This document shows positions 22,835 through 33,618 of a stretch of DNA of 64,000 nucleotides, in pieces. The notes under the pieces are model-generated. The model saw nothing but the letters and a program-made list of their open reading frames with translations. It searched no databases and was not told where the DNA came from. Made by a program: the position numbers and the translations under genes. Origin of the DNA: Trichobilharzia szidati. Lineage: Eukaryota; Platyhelminthes; Trematoda; Strigeidida; Schistosomatidae. The stretch is taken from positions 42,830,633 through 42,894,632 of the forward strand of contig OX235271.1 of assembly GCA_944472155.2 (NCBI GenBank), given 5' to 3'. Position 1 is the stretch's first letter. Every line of letters begins with the position of its first letter.

Positions 22835-23161
22835 ATGAACAATAAATGTTGTTCGAAACTTCATCGCGAAAATTATACTATTTCACTGTGTGATTTATTT
22901 AATAAACAAGCGAATATACAATTACTTACTACGACAGTGCCCATGTTTCTCTTTTCTACCGTCCTCTTCATCTGGGTCCACGATTGCCTACAATCTCTCA
23001 ACTCCTCATCACACGATCATCTTCATCCCACCATCAAAATAATGGCTTACTCGTCCCTACCAATTAGAATTCCACTCTGTGGACAGGTGCGATGTCATTC
23101 GCCGGCGTGTTCAATAAATTTAACATACATCACCAATTTAGAATGCTGTATTTTGAATTGA
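22835..23161 (+). CDS. Conserved 108-aa ORF, unknown (unit 2)
   Basis: Counterpart of 9481-9807, open over the same length with a few substitutions (SKLHREN, CGQVRCHSPAC, LECCILN). Same hydrophobic stretch. Confidence 0.28.
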   Translation: MNNKCCSKLHRENYTISLCDLFNKQANIQLLTTTVPMFLFSTVLFIWVHDCLQSLNSSSHDHLHPTIKIMAYSSLPIRIPLCGQVRCHSPACSINLTYITNLECCILN

Positions 23162-23493
23162 AAACATTTGAACATTATTTATTATCCTCTGATTTGTCTG
23201 GTGGTAATATCTTCCATATCTCTGAAGTTGGCGTTGAGTCACTTCTATTGCATGTGTTGGGTATGGACTTCATCAATTTCTGAGAGATGTGTTCCAACGT
23301 CCCACCGGGAACAGTGTTACAACTTTTAACATCTTAATGTGAATCTCACAAAGAGTCATTTCATTTTGAAAGTTATTTAGTGAATGCACATGACAGTTAG
23401 CTAGTATCAAATATAGTAAAAACAACAACTTTGTCATATCCTAGAATCTCGTAAAGATATACATGGATTTCCCACCTGATCAACTACAACAGC

Positions 23494-23816
23494 TGTCTAG
23501 GAACTTAGCCCTAAGTTCCTATTTTAATGAGGACGTAGGCGATTTGAACCGATAAATACTATGTATTTCTTTCAACTTTAAATCCAAAACACCAGTATTC
23601 TTTGAACGAAATTATATTGTTTGGCAATTAAAGTGAAGACAACTACAAAGTCTACAAACAAATGTTAAGTACAAATGAAGTTATAAAGTACATTTGTTCG
23701 TATTTGCTCCAGTCTTCATTCAACTTGCAAGCGACTGAATCATTTGCGCCTTCGAGTTGCCCACCAATGGCTGCCAGTTCCAATAAACAAACGTTCAATG
23801 TTGACGTCCATTGACA
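23494..23816 (-). repeat. BEL LTR 1 (left outer, 3' LTR of the chimeric element)
   Basis: 323 bp, from TGTCTAGGAACTTAGCC to TCCATTGACA on the plus strand. It differs slightly from the other three at its left end. Just outside the other end is CTCCCC (GGGGAG on the element strand), a short polypurine tract candidate. Confidence 0.85.
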
Positions 23817-23920
23817 CTCCCCGGCAAAAAAAGCGTCCATCCCTTTTTCCTCAGTGGCGGTAACCTTGAACTGAACTGCCAATGCGGGAACCTGGGCCAA
23901 TCAAGACTAGGCTAAATATA

Positions 23921-24352
23921 TATCATTTCAAAGTCTGATTACCTTTCAACGCATCACGGTTTATTTCGTTAAATAAGGAGACGTTAGTTATTTGAAAACC
24001 ACTGGGAATAATGTTTTCTTGCTGACGTAGCGGTGGCTTTTTCATGTGCAGAGTGGAGAGATTTAGAGAAATGTACAAATGCTGTGATTCACTTGACTTT
24101 GCTTTGTTTCCATTCACGATTAGAAGTGTTTGTTTCCCTTCTTTCGGTATAGTGTTCACTGTGTTCTCCTGATGTCATGACTTCACAACTTCTCTACTCA
24201 TTCGTTATAATTGATTTTTAATCTTCTACTTCATGAGACGAAGGACATAGATCATCTACGAAATCCAGTTGTTCTGAGGCTTCATTTCAAACTAAAATAG
24301 CCGACTAATGATAATCGACATCCTTGTAATAATTACAACATTCCTTTCGATG
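23921..24352 (-). other. Host-unit fragment inside the chimeric BEL element
   Basis: Reverse complement of the unit sequence around 5368-5800. The junctions are short: gag sequence turns to host at ATATTGCTGG near 24356, and host turns to element 3' end near 23920. It keeps the 78-codon part of the unit frame (24159-23923 minus), ending in the element 3' region. Confidence 0.8.
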
Positions 24353-25064
24353 TTATATTGCTGGCGAATTCGCCTGTGCATTGATTGACACTGTCTTTTA
24401 CTAGCCTCACAATGTCATCGAATCCAGGCTCCATACCATCTTCCTCTAGCTGGGAGCTGACTTTTATGAACTTCTTTTGCAGATGGCCCGGTAATCTCTT
24501 GGTAACAGTCTCAACCACGGAACTTGAATTCAATTCTTCCACACAATTAAGAGACACAAGAGTATTTCTATATACCATTAAGCTGTCCAAGAACTCTGTG
24601 AGTTCCTCTGAGTTATCGCTTAATTGTGATCCATTACCTTTCACAGTCTCAAAAACGTTACGAAATATCATAAATGGTCTCCCAAACCTTTGACGTAGTA
24701 TCTTCATTGCCTCAGCATATCCTTCGTTCGGGGGCATAAACTTACAGCACTGTATGCCTCTTGCAGCCACACCAGTGCAATATCTCAACAAATACATTAA
24801 CTTCATTTCATCATTTAATACAAAACCACTCAGCATGACCTCAAACTCCTTGATAAACTGTGGGTAGTCGGCTGGGTTTCCATCGAAGTATCGCGGTTCA
24901 AACTTAGGCAATCCTAAACCCTTATTATCACTTAACGGTGAAGCGTGAACATCAAACTCAACATGCTGAGCACCATACATATCATTACAATTAACAGGCA
25001 ACTCATCGTTACTTACTTTTTTGACTGCTTCCATGGTGCCACCTCCCTTTCTTGACCCAGGCAT
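24333..25064 (-). pseudogene. gag: BEL gag, truncated and fused to host sequence
   Basis: Matches the gag of the two full elements for about 235 codons (start MPGSRKGGGTMEAVKK; FEPRYFDGNPADYPQF core), with one substitution (TKRLPGH for TKGLPGH) and a changed C-terminal tail where it crosses into captured host DNA and stops. Zinc knuckles are absent. Gag proteins of this group build the particle that packages element RNA; without knuckles this one would bind RNA poorly, if it is made at all. Confidence 0.75.
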
Positions 25065-25194
25065 TATCCAAAGTCACAAAAGAATCCAAATTGCGTTGAT
25101 AATCCTTGTCCAAAGAGAAGCTGGCTGCAGATCTAGTAAGTACACTCGGAAGAGTTCCAAAGGCGCACCAGAAGACGAAGAGAAAAATAAAAAC

Positions 25195-25517
25195 TGTCAA
25201 GGAAATTAGCCCTAAGTTCCTATTTTAATGAGGACGTAGGCGATTTGAACCGATAAATACTATGTATTTCTTTCAACTTTAAATCCAAAACACCAGTATT
25301 CTTTGAACGAAATTATATTGTTTGGCAATTAAAGTGAAGACAACTACAAAGTCTACAAACAAATGTTAAGTACAAATGAAGTTATAAAGTACATTTGTTC
25401 GTATTTGCTCCAGTCTTCATTCAACTTGCAAGCGACTGAATCATTTGCGCCTTCGAGTTGCCCACCAATGGCTGCCAGTTCCAATAAACAAACGTTCAAT
25501 GTTGACGTCCATTGACA
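25195..25517 (-). repeat. BEL LTR 2 (shared by chimeric element and element B)
   Basis: 323 bp with TGTCAA...TTGACA termini. It serves as 3' LTR of element B and 5' LTR of the chimeric element. Confidence 0.9.
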
Positions 25518-26258
25518 CTCCCCGGCAAAAAAAGCGTCCATCCCTTTTTCCTCAGTGGCGGTAACCTTGAACTGAACTGCCAATGCGGGAACCTGGGCCA
25601 ATCAGAACTAGGCTGAAATTGGAAAAGCAGTACAAAAAAGCCCAACTCACAGCAAGCATACCACATCACACCGACTCGCTCTCCCCGGCACATGGGATCT
25701 ACGCTCTTTGACGACAGTACCGCCACTGATCTGATTCACGAAGTATCGATTGCTTCATTCCACTCTAGCCCAATCCTCTCCCCGGCGTATCCAATCGCGT
25801 AAGCTGACTCTAACACTACTCGATTCGTTCACAAGTTTAGAAGCGAATTCAGAAGTACTTACAAAAACATTACAAGATGATTCACACAATGCGACAACTA
25901 TAAAATTAACCGACAATCAGATGAATCGGAACCCACTGAATTACTCAACACAAACATATGTACAATCAATAAATCAAATGTTGCGGATTCTGCCTTGACG
26001 TGCTACCCTTGTAGAACTGTAGGACTTACAGCAATACGCCTACATTCCTTCTCAGATTGACGATCCAAGTGGAAGACGTCCGGACACAAACAAAATTAAT
26101 CAACAGATATAAGAGGGATGATACCAATTCATTATATACAACATGAACATATGTACAAAATAATACACGAAGTACGATGGACTGCGCTTCGACGTACTAC
26201 CCTTGAAGAATTGTAGGACTTACAGCAGTACGCCTACAACGCTTCTCAGGTTGACGCC

Positions 26259-27491
26259 TTAAGTTGGAAAATCGTTGGATTGTCCAATCTCTGATCTGTT
26301 CTCTAGTACTTCAAGCAAGCATAATTTTCGAATATCTCGCGTCAGCGTGCCGTATTTTGTCCTCACCAACCCATCATTACTGCATGTTACTCCTTCTATT
26401 ACTCCTAGAGGCCATTTACCTGTAGAAGTCTTATCCGAAACTAAAACCACATCACCAACTTGCAAATTTCGATATGTCTTCTTCCATTTATCTCTTGATT
26501 GGAGTGTGAGTATATACTCTTTGAACCATCTCTTCCAGAACACATCCTTCAGATACTTAGCTTGTCTCCATCTTCTGACCATGGGTCTCAGCTCCGTGCA
26601 CCCTTCTTCTAAACCTGGATTACTTCGCACTATTAGTAGTTTATTCGGAGTTAAAACGTCAAAGTCCTTCACATCATCTCTTTCCGGTGAAAGCGGTCGG
26701 TCGTTTAGAATTCTTTCGGCTTCACATAAAAACGTCTCTATGGTCTCATCAGTCAAGTTTTGGTTTTTAACGATAGAACTTAGAACACGTTTAATAATTC
26801 CGACAAGCCCCCCTCTATGGCGGGCTTGTGGTGGATTGAAATGCCACTCTATGTTTCTTTTCAATAGTTCTTCATGCACTCTCGTGCGGGGATCGCAAGT
26901 ACGCCCTTTAAGCTCTGTGTGACATCCGATGAAGTTCGTTCCTCTATCACTGAACATCATCTTTGGAGTACCCCGACGGCTTATGAATCTAAGCAGTGGC
27001 AGAATGAACGAATCAGTAGTTAACGTATGGACCATTTCGATGTGTACGGCCCTCATTTTCAAACAGGTAAACAAGCAACCATACCTCTTACACGAACTTC
27101 TACCTCTTCTCACCATGAAAGGTCCAAACAAATCTACTCCTACATACTCAAACGGATAATTACCTTCAGACACTTGCCACTTTGTAAGTGGGGCCATCAT
27201 CTGCTGAACCGTACTAGTGTTCTGACGTTTGGAAGTCACGCAATTATTAATCACTTTCCGCACGGCCGCACCACCTTTAACTATCCAATACCTTCGTCGG
27301 ATGCTCGACAATACTTGTGATGTACCCAGATGATCCTCGAATTCGTGGTGATGTCTTATTATAAGCGTAGTGACTGGGTGGTCGTTAGGCAATAAGGCTG
27401 GATGGAGGGTCGAATATGGCGCCTCGAGCATTTGTCGGCGCCCTCCGACTCTAGCTACGCCATGTAAGATTATCGGGTTTAACCTGTCCAT
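26259..27491 (-). pseudogene. BEL integrase region, element B
   Basis: A 410-codon open frame. It has the N-terminal His/Cys region (IRHHHEFEDHLG, then NNCVTSKR, where the second Cys of the usual pair is Ser), the core with the first Asp in GVDLFGPF and the second in FSDRGTNFIG, and a C-terminal region with basic stretches (DVFWKRWFKEYI; VGDVVLVSD). At the place of the third catalytic acid the sequence is RHRGGLVGIIKRV with no Glu at the expected spot, so strand-transfer activity is probably lost. It is in the frame of the upstream RNase H segment, separated by in-frame stops. The role in an active element would be insertion of cDNA into host DNA. Confidence 0.85.
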
Positions 27492-27551
27492 TCGTACTTT
27501 GAAGTTCGCGAAGTCTTAACTATCTTCATTAGCGATTTCCCCCCATGCTTC

Positions 27552-29409
27552 CTACTGAATAGCCTTCACAATGGCTGTTTCGGCATTGTTCAAGTCTTCA
27601 ACAGTTAGAAGTCCTTTAGTCTGGACATCATTTCGTCGTAGATACATAACCTTCAAATATGAAACATACCGGGTCAACCACGCGACGGCTTTCACTAACT
27701 TGTGCCAAGAGGAATACCAATTAAACAGTGGATGTAAGCCGGAATACCTTGTTTGTGTATACGTCACTTTGGCATTTACGCTCAACTCTAGGTCCTCCTC
27801 ACATATCGGTGGTTCCTCCTTCTTACTCGGCTACAGGCAGTCTGCTCGTCTTAAGAAGTCAGGACCACTCCACCACTTATTTTTAATCACATTTATATCG
27901 GCCACGCCTCTTGATGCTATATCAGCAGGATTTTCCTTAGATGGTACATATCTCCACTGCTCAACTCGAGTAGCTTCGCGAATTCGTGACACCCGATTAG
28001 CTACAAATCGATGATATCTAGCCGAATCGTTGCGTATGTAATATATATCTGTCATGGAGTCTGTCCAAAACGTTACTTGACAGATGGGACAGTTCAGTCC
28101 CATACTCACCGTCGCAAACAGCTGAACTGCTAACAAAGCTGCTCCAACCTTGGTATTGACACAACCTTTATGGGTGCAGCTCTGGACTTCCCCATCACAA
28201 GGCGAACATCCTTATTATCTCCAAAGGCAGTTCTAACGTACACAGCAGCCCCGTAACCAACTTCAGAGGTATCAGAGAATACATGAAAATCCACAATCTT
28301 AAAATCGCTCGATTGCTTCAGTGGACGGGCGATGGGATACTGCCTTAATGATCGTAGGTTGCTGAACCACTTCTCCCAATTTTCAGCAATTCCTTCACTC
28401 AGTGGATCAGCCCACCGTAACTCCCTTTTACAAGTCTCTTGAAATAGTTTTCGCGCGGGAAGCAAATAAGGTGCTACTACACCAAGTGGATCGAAAACCG
28501 AGGACAATACGGACAATATGCCTCTTCTGGTGACCGGTTTATCAATGTTTCCCACACTAAATTCAAAGGTATCTGAGTTGATATTCCATTGCAAACCTAA
28601 GGTGCGTTCTATGGGTAGTGTGTCAACGGACAGATCTCTCACCGCCGGTGCTCTCTCTTCTGGACTTATTTGCTTTAAGACTTCCAAACTGGTTGATACC
28701 CACTATGTCAAACGAAACCCAGCCTTGGCTAGTACATTACTAAGGGTCTCTGCAAAGTTGATCGCAGATGCAATATCATCAAAGGATGCTAAACAGTCGT
28801 CTACATAGAAACAACAGTCAAAGACATCTAGAAGTTCAGGAGGACCAAACATGGACACTGCTTTACGAAGAGCGAAGTTAGCACAAAACGGAGACGAGGT
28901 AGCGCCAAACGGATGAACAGTCATCCTGTATTCGGATACTCTACTGTGAGGATCACCGTCGAACCACAGGAACCTCAAATGGTCTCTATCACGTTCTGGC
29001 ACCTTTACTTGTAAAACATCTCTTCTATTTCAGTTGCAATGACGACCGGAGACATTCTGAATCTCAGCAGCAATCCTACTAGCGATCCCACGCAGTCCGG
29101 GCAACTATACAAACTTTCATTCAAGGAAACACCTTCGTGTTTCGCGGAACAATCAAAGACTACGCGAAGTTTGCTGGGTTTCTTGGGGTTAAAGACCGGG
29201 TGATGAGGCACGTACCATTTCCCTGGTTCATTCTGATTAACCAATCTTTCCACGTAACCTTTCACTATGTGCTTGTCAATGACCTCTTTATACTTGGACC
29301 ACAGATCTGCATTTGCTAGGAACTTCCTTCTTAAACTCAGAAGTCTACTCATTGCCATCTCTCTGTTACAGACCGTCTGTTTATCCTCGGTTCTCCAAGG
29401 TAATCCCAC
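27552..29409 (-). pseudogene. BEL reverse transcriptase and RNase H, element B (broken)
   Basis: Segments in order: 29409-29005 (GLPWRTEDKQ, NPKKPSKLRVVFDCSAKH, finger and first RT blocks); frameshift; 29002-28703 (RFLWFDGD, GATSSPFCANFALRK, YVDDCLASFDD, catalytic DD); stop; 28687-28130 (connection, then RNase H start FHVFSDTSEVGYGAAVY); frameshift; 28136-27831 (TDSMTDIYYIRND, SKENPADIASRG); stop; 27785-27552. The RT core is intact in sequence but split by at least two frameshifts and three stops. The same lesions occur 6067 bp away in element A. Confidence 0.85.
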
Positions 29410-29610
29410 GACAAATCAACCATTCTCAAACGTACAGGCTTCATTAACCAATTTTGCTGCCTTCCTATCTTCAACAGACCGACCTCTTTCCACAGAACTA
29501 TTATCGTGGAACTCTTTATCATACATATCCCGGACCATACGTTCTATACTCACTTCGTTGACCGTAACCAAGGGCAACGCTTGAGCCTTCGACACAGGTC
29601 CTGAAATAGT

Positions 29611-30309
29611 CTACCCAAGAGGAGTTTTAGTGGCATATAAATCCTCTTTATCACCATATCTTTCTTCTAGTACCTTATGAGCAGAAGGTACATTACATCC
29701 AATAAGTAATTTCACTTTGTTATCTCGCAGAGCTGGGAACGTTATATCAGACAGCTGTGGTTTATTAATAACTACTTCACGATTTGGCACTTTGGCTTCT
29801 CCAAGTTTCAGGCTGGGGGTGATATACGCGGTTGCGACCATAATGGATTCTCCCGTTACCAAGGAGTCTAACCAAAAGGAGACTCGTTCGCATGTTAACC
29901 TGTCCGATGAATTTAAGGTATTCATTACTAAGGGTTCTTTAACACCCTTAATGCCTAACTGGCCGGCTAACTGAGCATCCAACAGCGTGACATCTGATCC
30001 ATTATCTAACAGTGCGTAAGTATCCACCGAAGATTTCGGTCCTCTGATTTTAACTGGTAATAACCCTAAGTAAACTTGTGGGTTATCAAGGGGGCTAAAG
30101 GTGCTATTACAATTAACCGAATTCCCGGGTTCGTTTACTGTCCTCAGAAGGGGGTACACATCGGTTGAACTACCACTCTCCATGTCTGTCGCCTTACAAT
30201 TCAACTTTGTGTGCCCTGTCTTTAAACAACTGAAACATAACCTCTTCTGTTTTGCCATTTTTAACCTTTCTACGGGAGACATAGCAATGAAGCGAGTGCA
30301 ATCACTCAT
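29611..30309 (-). pseudogene. BEL zinc knuckle and protease segment, element B
   Basis: 232 codons in the gag frame. A CCHC knuckle CFSCLKTGHTKLNC lies near the start, and another Cys/His cluster (CIVCHNTHQMSDC) straddles the start, just after the gag stop. The aspartic protease segment reads TYALLDNGSDVTLL; the catalytic loop is DNGS, unlike the commoner DSG or DTG. It ends in a TAG (29611-29613) followed by the same frame (SKAQALPLVTVNEVSIERM) up to a TGA at 29416-29418. Confidence 0.8.
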
Positions 30310-30336
30310 TTGATGCGTATTATGGCAAACAATACA

Positions 30337-31131
30337 CTAATACCTTCTCGTTGTTCCTTGTGCCTTTACTACAAATGTCTTCTTTATATTCACCGGTTCC
30401 TTAGGTTTTACCTTAGAAGGTAAAATGCTGGCGCATTCGTCCGTGGCTTGATTGACACTGTCTTTTACTAGCCTCACAATGTCATCGAATCCAGGCTCCA
30501 TACCATCTTCCTCTAGCTGGGAGCTGACTTTTATGAACTTCTTTTGCAGATGGCCCGGTAATCCCTTGGTAACAGTCTCAACCACGGAACTTGAATTCAA
30601 TTCTTCCACACAATTAAGAGACACAAGAGTATTTCTATATACCATTAAGCTGTCCAAGAACTCTGTGAGTTCCTCTGAGTTATCGCTTAATTGTGATCCA
30701 TTACCTTTCACAGTCTCAAAAACGTTACGAAATATCATAAATGGTCTCCCAAACCTTTGACGTAGTATCTTCATTGCCTCAGCATATCCTTCGTTCGGGG
30801 GCATAAACTTACAGCACTGTATGCCTCTTGCAGCCACACCAGTGCAATATCTCAACAAATACATTAACTTCATTTCATCATTTAATACAAAACCACTCAG
30901 CATGACCTCAAACTCCTTGATAAACTGTGGGTAGTCGGCTGGGTTTCCATCGAAGTATCGCGGTTCAAACTTAGGCAATCCTAAACCCTTATTATCACTT
31001 AACGGTGAAGCGTGAACATCAAACTCAACATGCTGAGCACCATACATATCATTACAATTAACAGGCAACTCATCGTTACTTACTTTTTTGACTGCTTCCA
31101 TGGTGCCACCTCCCTTTCTTGACCCAGGCAT
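30337..31131 (-). pseudogene. gag: BEL gag, element B
   Basis: 264 codons from MPGSRKGGG to GTTRRY and TAG. The core (FEPRYFDGNPADYPQF, LRYCTGVAARGI, EAMKILRQRFGRP, VTKGLPGHLQKKF) is typical of BEL/Pao and related gag. The TAG falls just before the knuckle region in the same frame, so it is either a nonsense change or a read-through point. The first ATG after the leader was taken as start; a second Met is 10 codons on. Identical in element A. Confidence 0.85.
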
Positions 31132-31261
31132 TATCCAAAGTCACAAAAGAATCCAAATTGCGTTGATAATCCTTGTCCAAAGAGAAGCTGGCTGCAGATC
31201 TAGTAAGTACACTCGGAAGAGTTCCAAAGGCGCACCAGAAGACGAAGAGAAAAATAAAAAC
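31132..31261 (-). other. BEL leader between LTR and gag, element B
   Basis: 130 bp. A TGGTGCGCC run about 20 nt inside the LTR edge (on the element strand) is the nearest match to a tRNA primer site. The same leader is at 25065-25194 and 37199-37328. Confidence 0.45.
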
Positions 31262-31584
31262 TGTCAAGGAAATTAGCCCTAAGTTCCTATTTTAATGAGG
31301 ACGTAGGCGATTTGAACCGATAAATACTATGTATTTCTTTCAACTTTAAATCCAAAACACCAGTATTCTTTGAACGAAATTATATTGTTTGGCAATTAAA
31401 GTGAAGACAACTACAAAGTCTACAAACAAATGTTAAGTACAAATGAAGTTATAAAGTACATTTGTTCGTATTTGCTCCAGTCTTCATTCAACTTGCAAGC
31501 GACTGAATCATTTGCGCCTTCGAGTTGCCCACCAATGGCTGCCAGTTCCAATAAACAAACGTTCAATGTTGACGTCCATTGACA
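31262..31584 (-). repeat. BEL LTR 3 (shared by elements A and B)
   Basis: 323 bp with TGTCAA...TTGACA. There is only one LTR between two internal regions, the pattern expected from recombination between LTRs. Confidence 0.9.
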
Positions 31585-32325
31585 CTCCCCGGCAAAAAAA
31601 GCGTCCATCCCTTTTTCCTCAGTGGCGGTAACCTTGAACTGAACTGCCAATGCGGGAACCTGGGCCAATCAGAACTAGGCTGAAATTGGAAAAGCAGTAC
31701 AAAAAAGCCCAACTCACAGCAAGCATACCACATCACACCGACTCGCTCTCCCCGGCACATGGGATCTACGCTCTTTGACGACAGTACCGCCACTGATCTG
31801 ATTCACGAAGTATCGATTGCTTCATTCCACTCTAGCCCAATCCTCTCCCCGGCGTATCCAATCGCGTAAGCTGACTCTAACACTACTCGATTCGTTCACA
31901 AGTTTAGAAGCGAATTCAGAAGTACTTACAAAAACATTACAAGATGATTCACACAATGCGACAACTATAAAATTAACCGACAATCAGATGAATCGGAACC
32001 CACTGAATTACTCAACACAAACATATGTACAATCAATAAATCAAATGTTGCGGATTCTGCCTTGACGTGCTACCCTTGTAGAACTGTAGGACTTACAGCA
32101 ATACGCCTACATTCCTTCTCAGATTGACGATCCAAGTGGAAGACGTCCGGACACAAACAAAATTAATCAACAGATATAAGAGGGATGATACCAATTCATT
32201 ATATACAACATGAACATATGTACAAAATAATACACGAAGTACGATGGACTGCGCTTCGACGTACTACCCTTGAAGAATTGTAGGACTTACAGCAGTACGC
32301 CTACAACGCTTCTCAGGTTGACGCC

Positions 32326-33558
32326 TTAAGTTGGAAAATCGTTGGATTGTCCAATCTCTGATCTGTTCTCTAGTACTTCAAGCAAGCATAATTTTCGAAT
32401 ATCTCGCGTCAGCGTGCCGTATTTTGTCCTCACCAACCCATCATTACTGCATGTTACTCCTTCTATTACTCCTAGAGGCCATTTACCTGTAGAAGTCTTA
32501 TCCGAAACTAAAACCACATCACCAACTTGCAAATTTCGATATGTCTTCTTCCATTTATCTCTTGATTGGAGTGTGAGTATATACTCTTTGAACCATCTCT
32601 TCCAGAACACATCCTTCAGATACTTAGCTTGTCTCCATCTTCTGACCATGGGTCTCAGCTCCGTGCACCCTTCTTCTAAACCTGGATTACTTCGCACTAT
32701 TAGTAGTTTATTCGGAGTTAAAACGTCAAAGTCCTTCACATCATCTCTTTCCGGTGAAAGCGGTCGGTCGTTTAGAATTCTTTCGGCTTCACATAAAAAC
32801 GTCTCTATGGTCTCATCAGTCAAGTTTTGGTTTTTAACGATAGAACTTAGAACACGTTTAATAATTCCGACAAGCCCCCCTCTATGGCGGGCTTGTGGTG
32901 GATTGAAATGCCACTCTATGTTTCTTTTCAATAGTTCTTCATGCACTCTCGTGCGGGGATCGCAAGTACGCCCTTTAAGCTCTGTGTGACATCCGATGAA
33001 GTTCGTTCCTCTATCACTGAACATCATCTTTGGAGTACCCCGACGGCTTATGAATCTAAGCAGTGGCAGAATGAACGAATCAGTAGTTAACGTATGGACC
33101 ATTTCGATGTGTACGGCCCTCATTTTCAAACAGGTAAACAAGCAACCATACCTCTTACACGAACTTCTACCTCTTCTCACCATGAAAGGTCCAAACAAAT
33201 CTACTCCTACATACTCAAACGGATAATTACCTTCAGACACTTGCCACTTTGTAAGTGGGGCCATCATCTGCTGAACCGTACTAGTGTTCTGACGTTTGGA
33301 AGTCACGCAATTATTAATCACTTTCCGCACGGCCGCACCACCTTTAACTATCCAATACCTTCGTCGGATGCTCGACAATACTTGTGATGTACCCAGATGA
33401 TCCTCGAATTCGTGGTGATGTCTTATTATAAGCGTAGTGACTGGGTGGTCGTTAGGCAATAAGGCTGGATGGAGGGTCGAATATGGCGCCTCGAGCATTT
33501 GTCGGCGCCCTCCGACTCTAGCTACGCCATGTAAGATTATCGGGTTTAACCTGTCCAT
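32326..33558 (-). pseudogene. BEL integrase region, element A
   Basis: Same 410-codon frame as 26259-27491 with the same defects: Ser in place of the second zinc Cys (CVTSKR) and no Glu at the third catalytic position (GGLVGIIKRV). Confidence 0.85.
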
Positions 33559-33618
33559 TCGTACTTTGAAGTTCGCGAAGTCTTAACTATCTTCATTAGC
33601 GATTTCCCCCCATGCTTC

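Larger units (their letters stand above)
23494..25517 (-). mobile_element. Chimeric BEL element with captured host sequence
   Basis: In element orientation: LTR (25517-25195), leader, gag N-terminal part (25064 to about 24356), then about 430 bp of host unit (about 24352-23921), then about 100 bp of element 3' end, polypurine tract and LTR (23816-23494). All of pol is missing. The host piece matches the plus strand of about 5368-5800 (or its unit 2 counterpart) and so lies in the same sense as element transcription. It could not move without proteins from another copy. Confidence 0.8.
25195..31584 (-). mobile_element. BEL/Pao element B (6390 bp, defective)
   Basis: LTR 31584-31262, leader, gag, pol, about 740 bp non-coding, polypurine tract and LTR 25517-25195. 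Structure is complete but the coding region has several stops and frameshifts, so it is non-autonomous. The non-coding span 26258-25518 after integrase has short direct repeats (two similar blocks around TAGGACTTACAGCA, near 26025 and 26217). Confidence 0.9.

Noticed and set aside
26275..26922. 215-codon plus-strand ORF (and the repeat at 32342-32989)
   Set aside because: It is antisense to the BEL integrase frame, with Ser-rich composition typical of a shadow frame.
27571..28014. 147-codon plus-strand ORF in the BEL element
   Set aside because: Antisense to RNase H and pol sequence with clear homology on the minus strand.
31076..31267. 63-codon ORF across the BEL LTR and leader
   Set aside because: Overlaps the gag start in another frame and begins in the LTR; no independent support.
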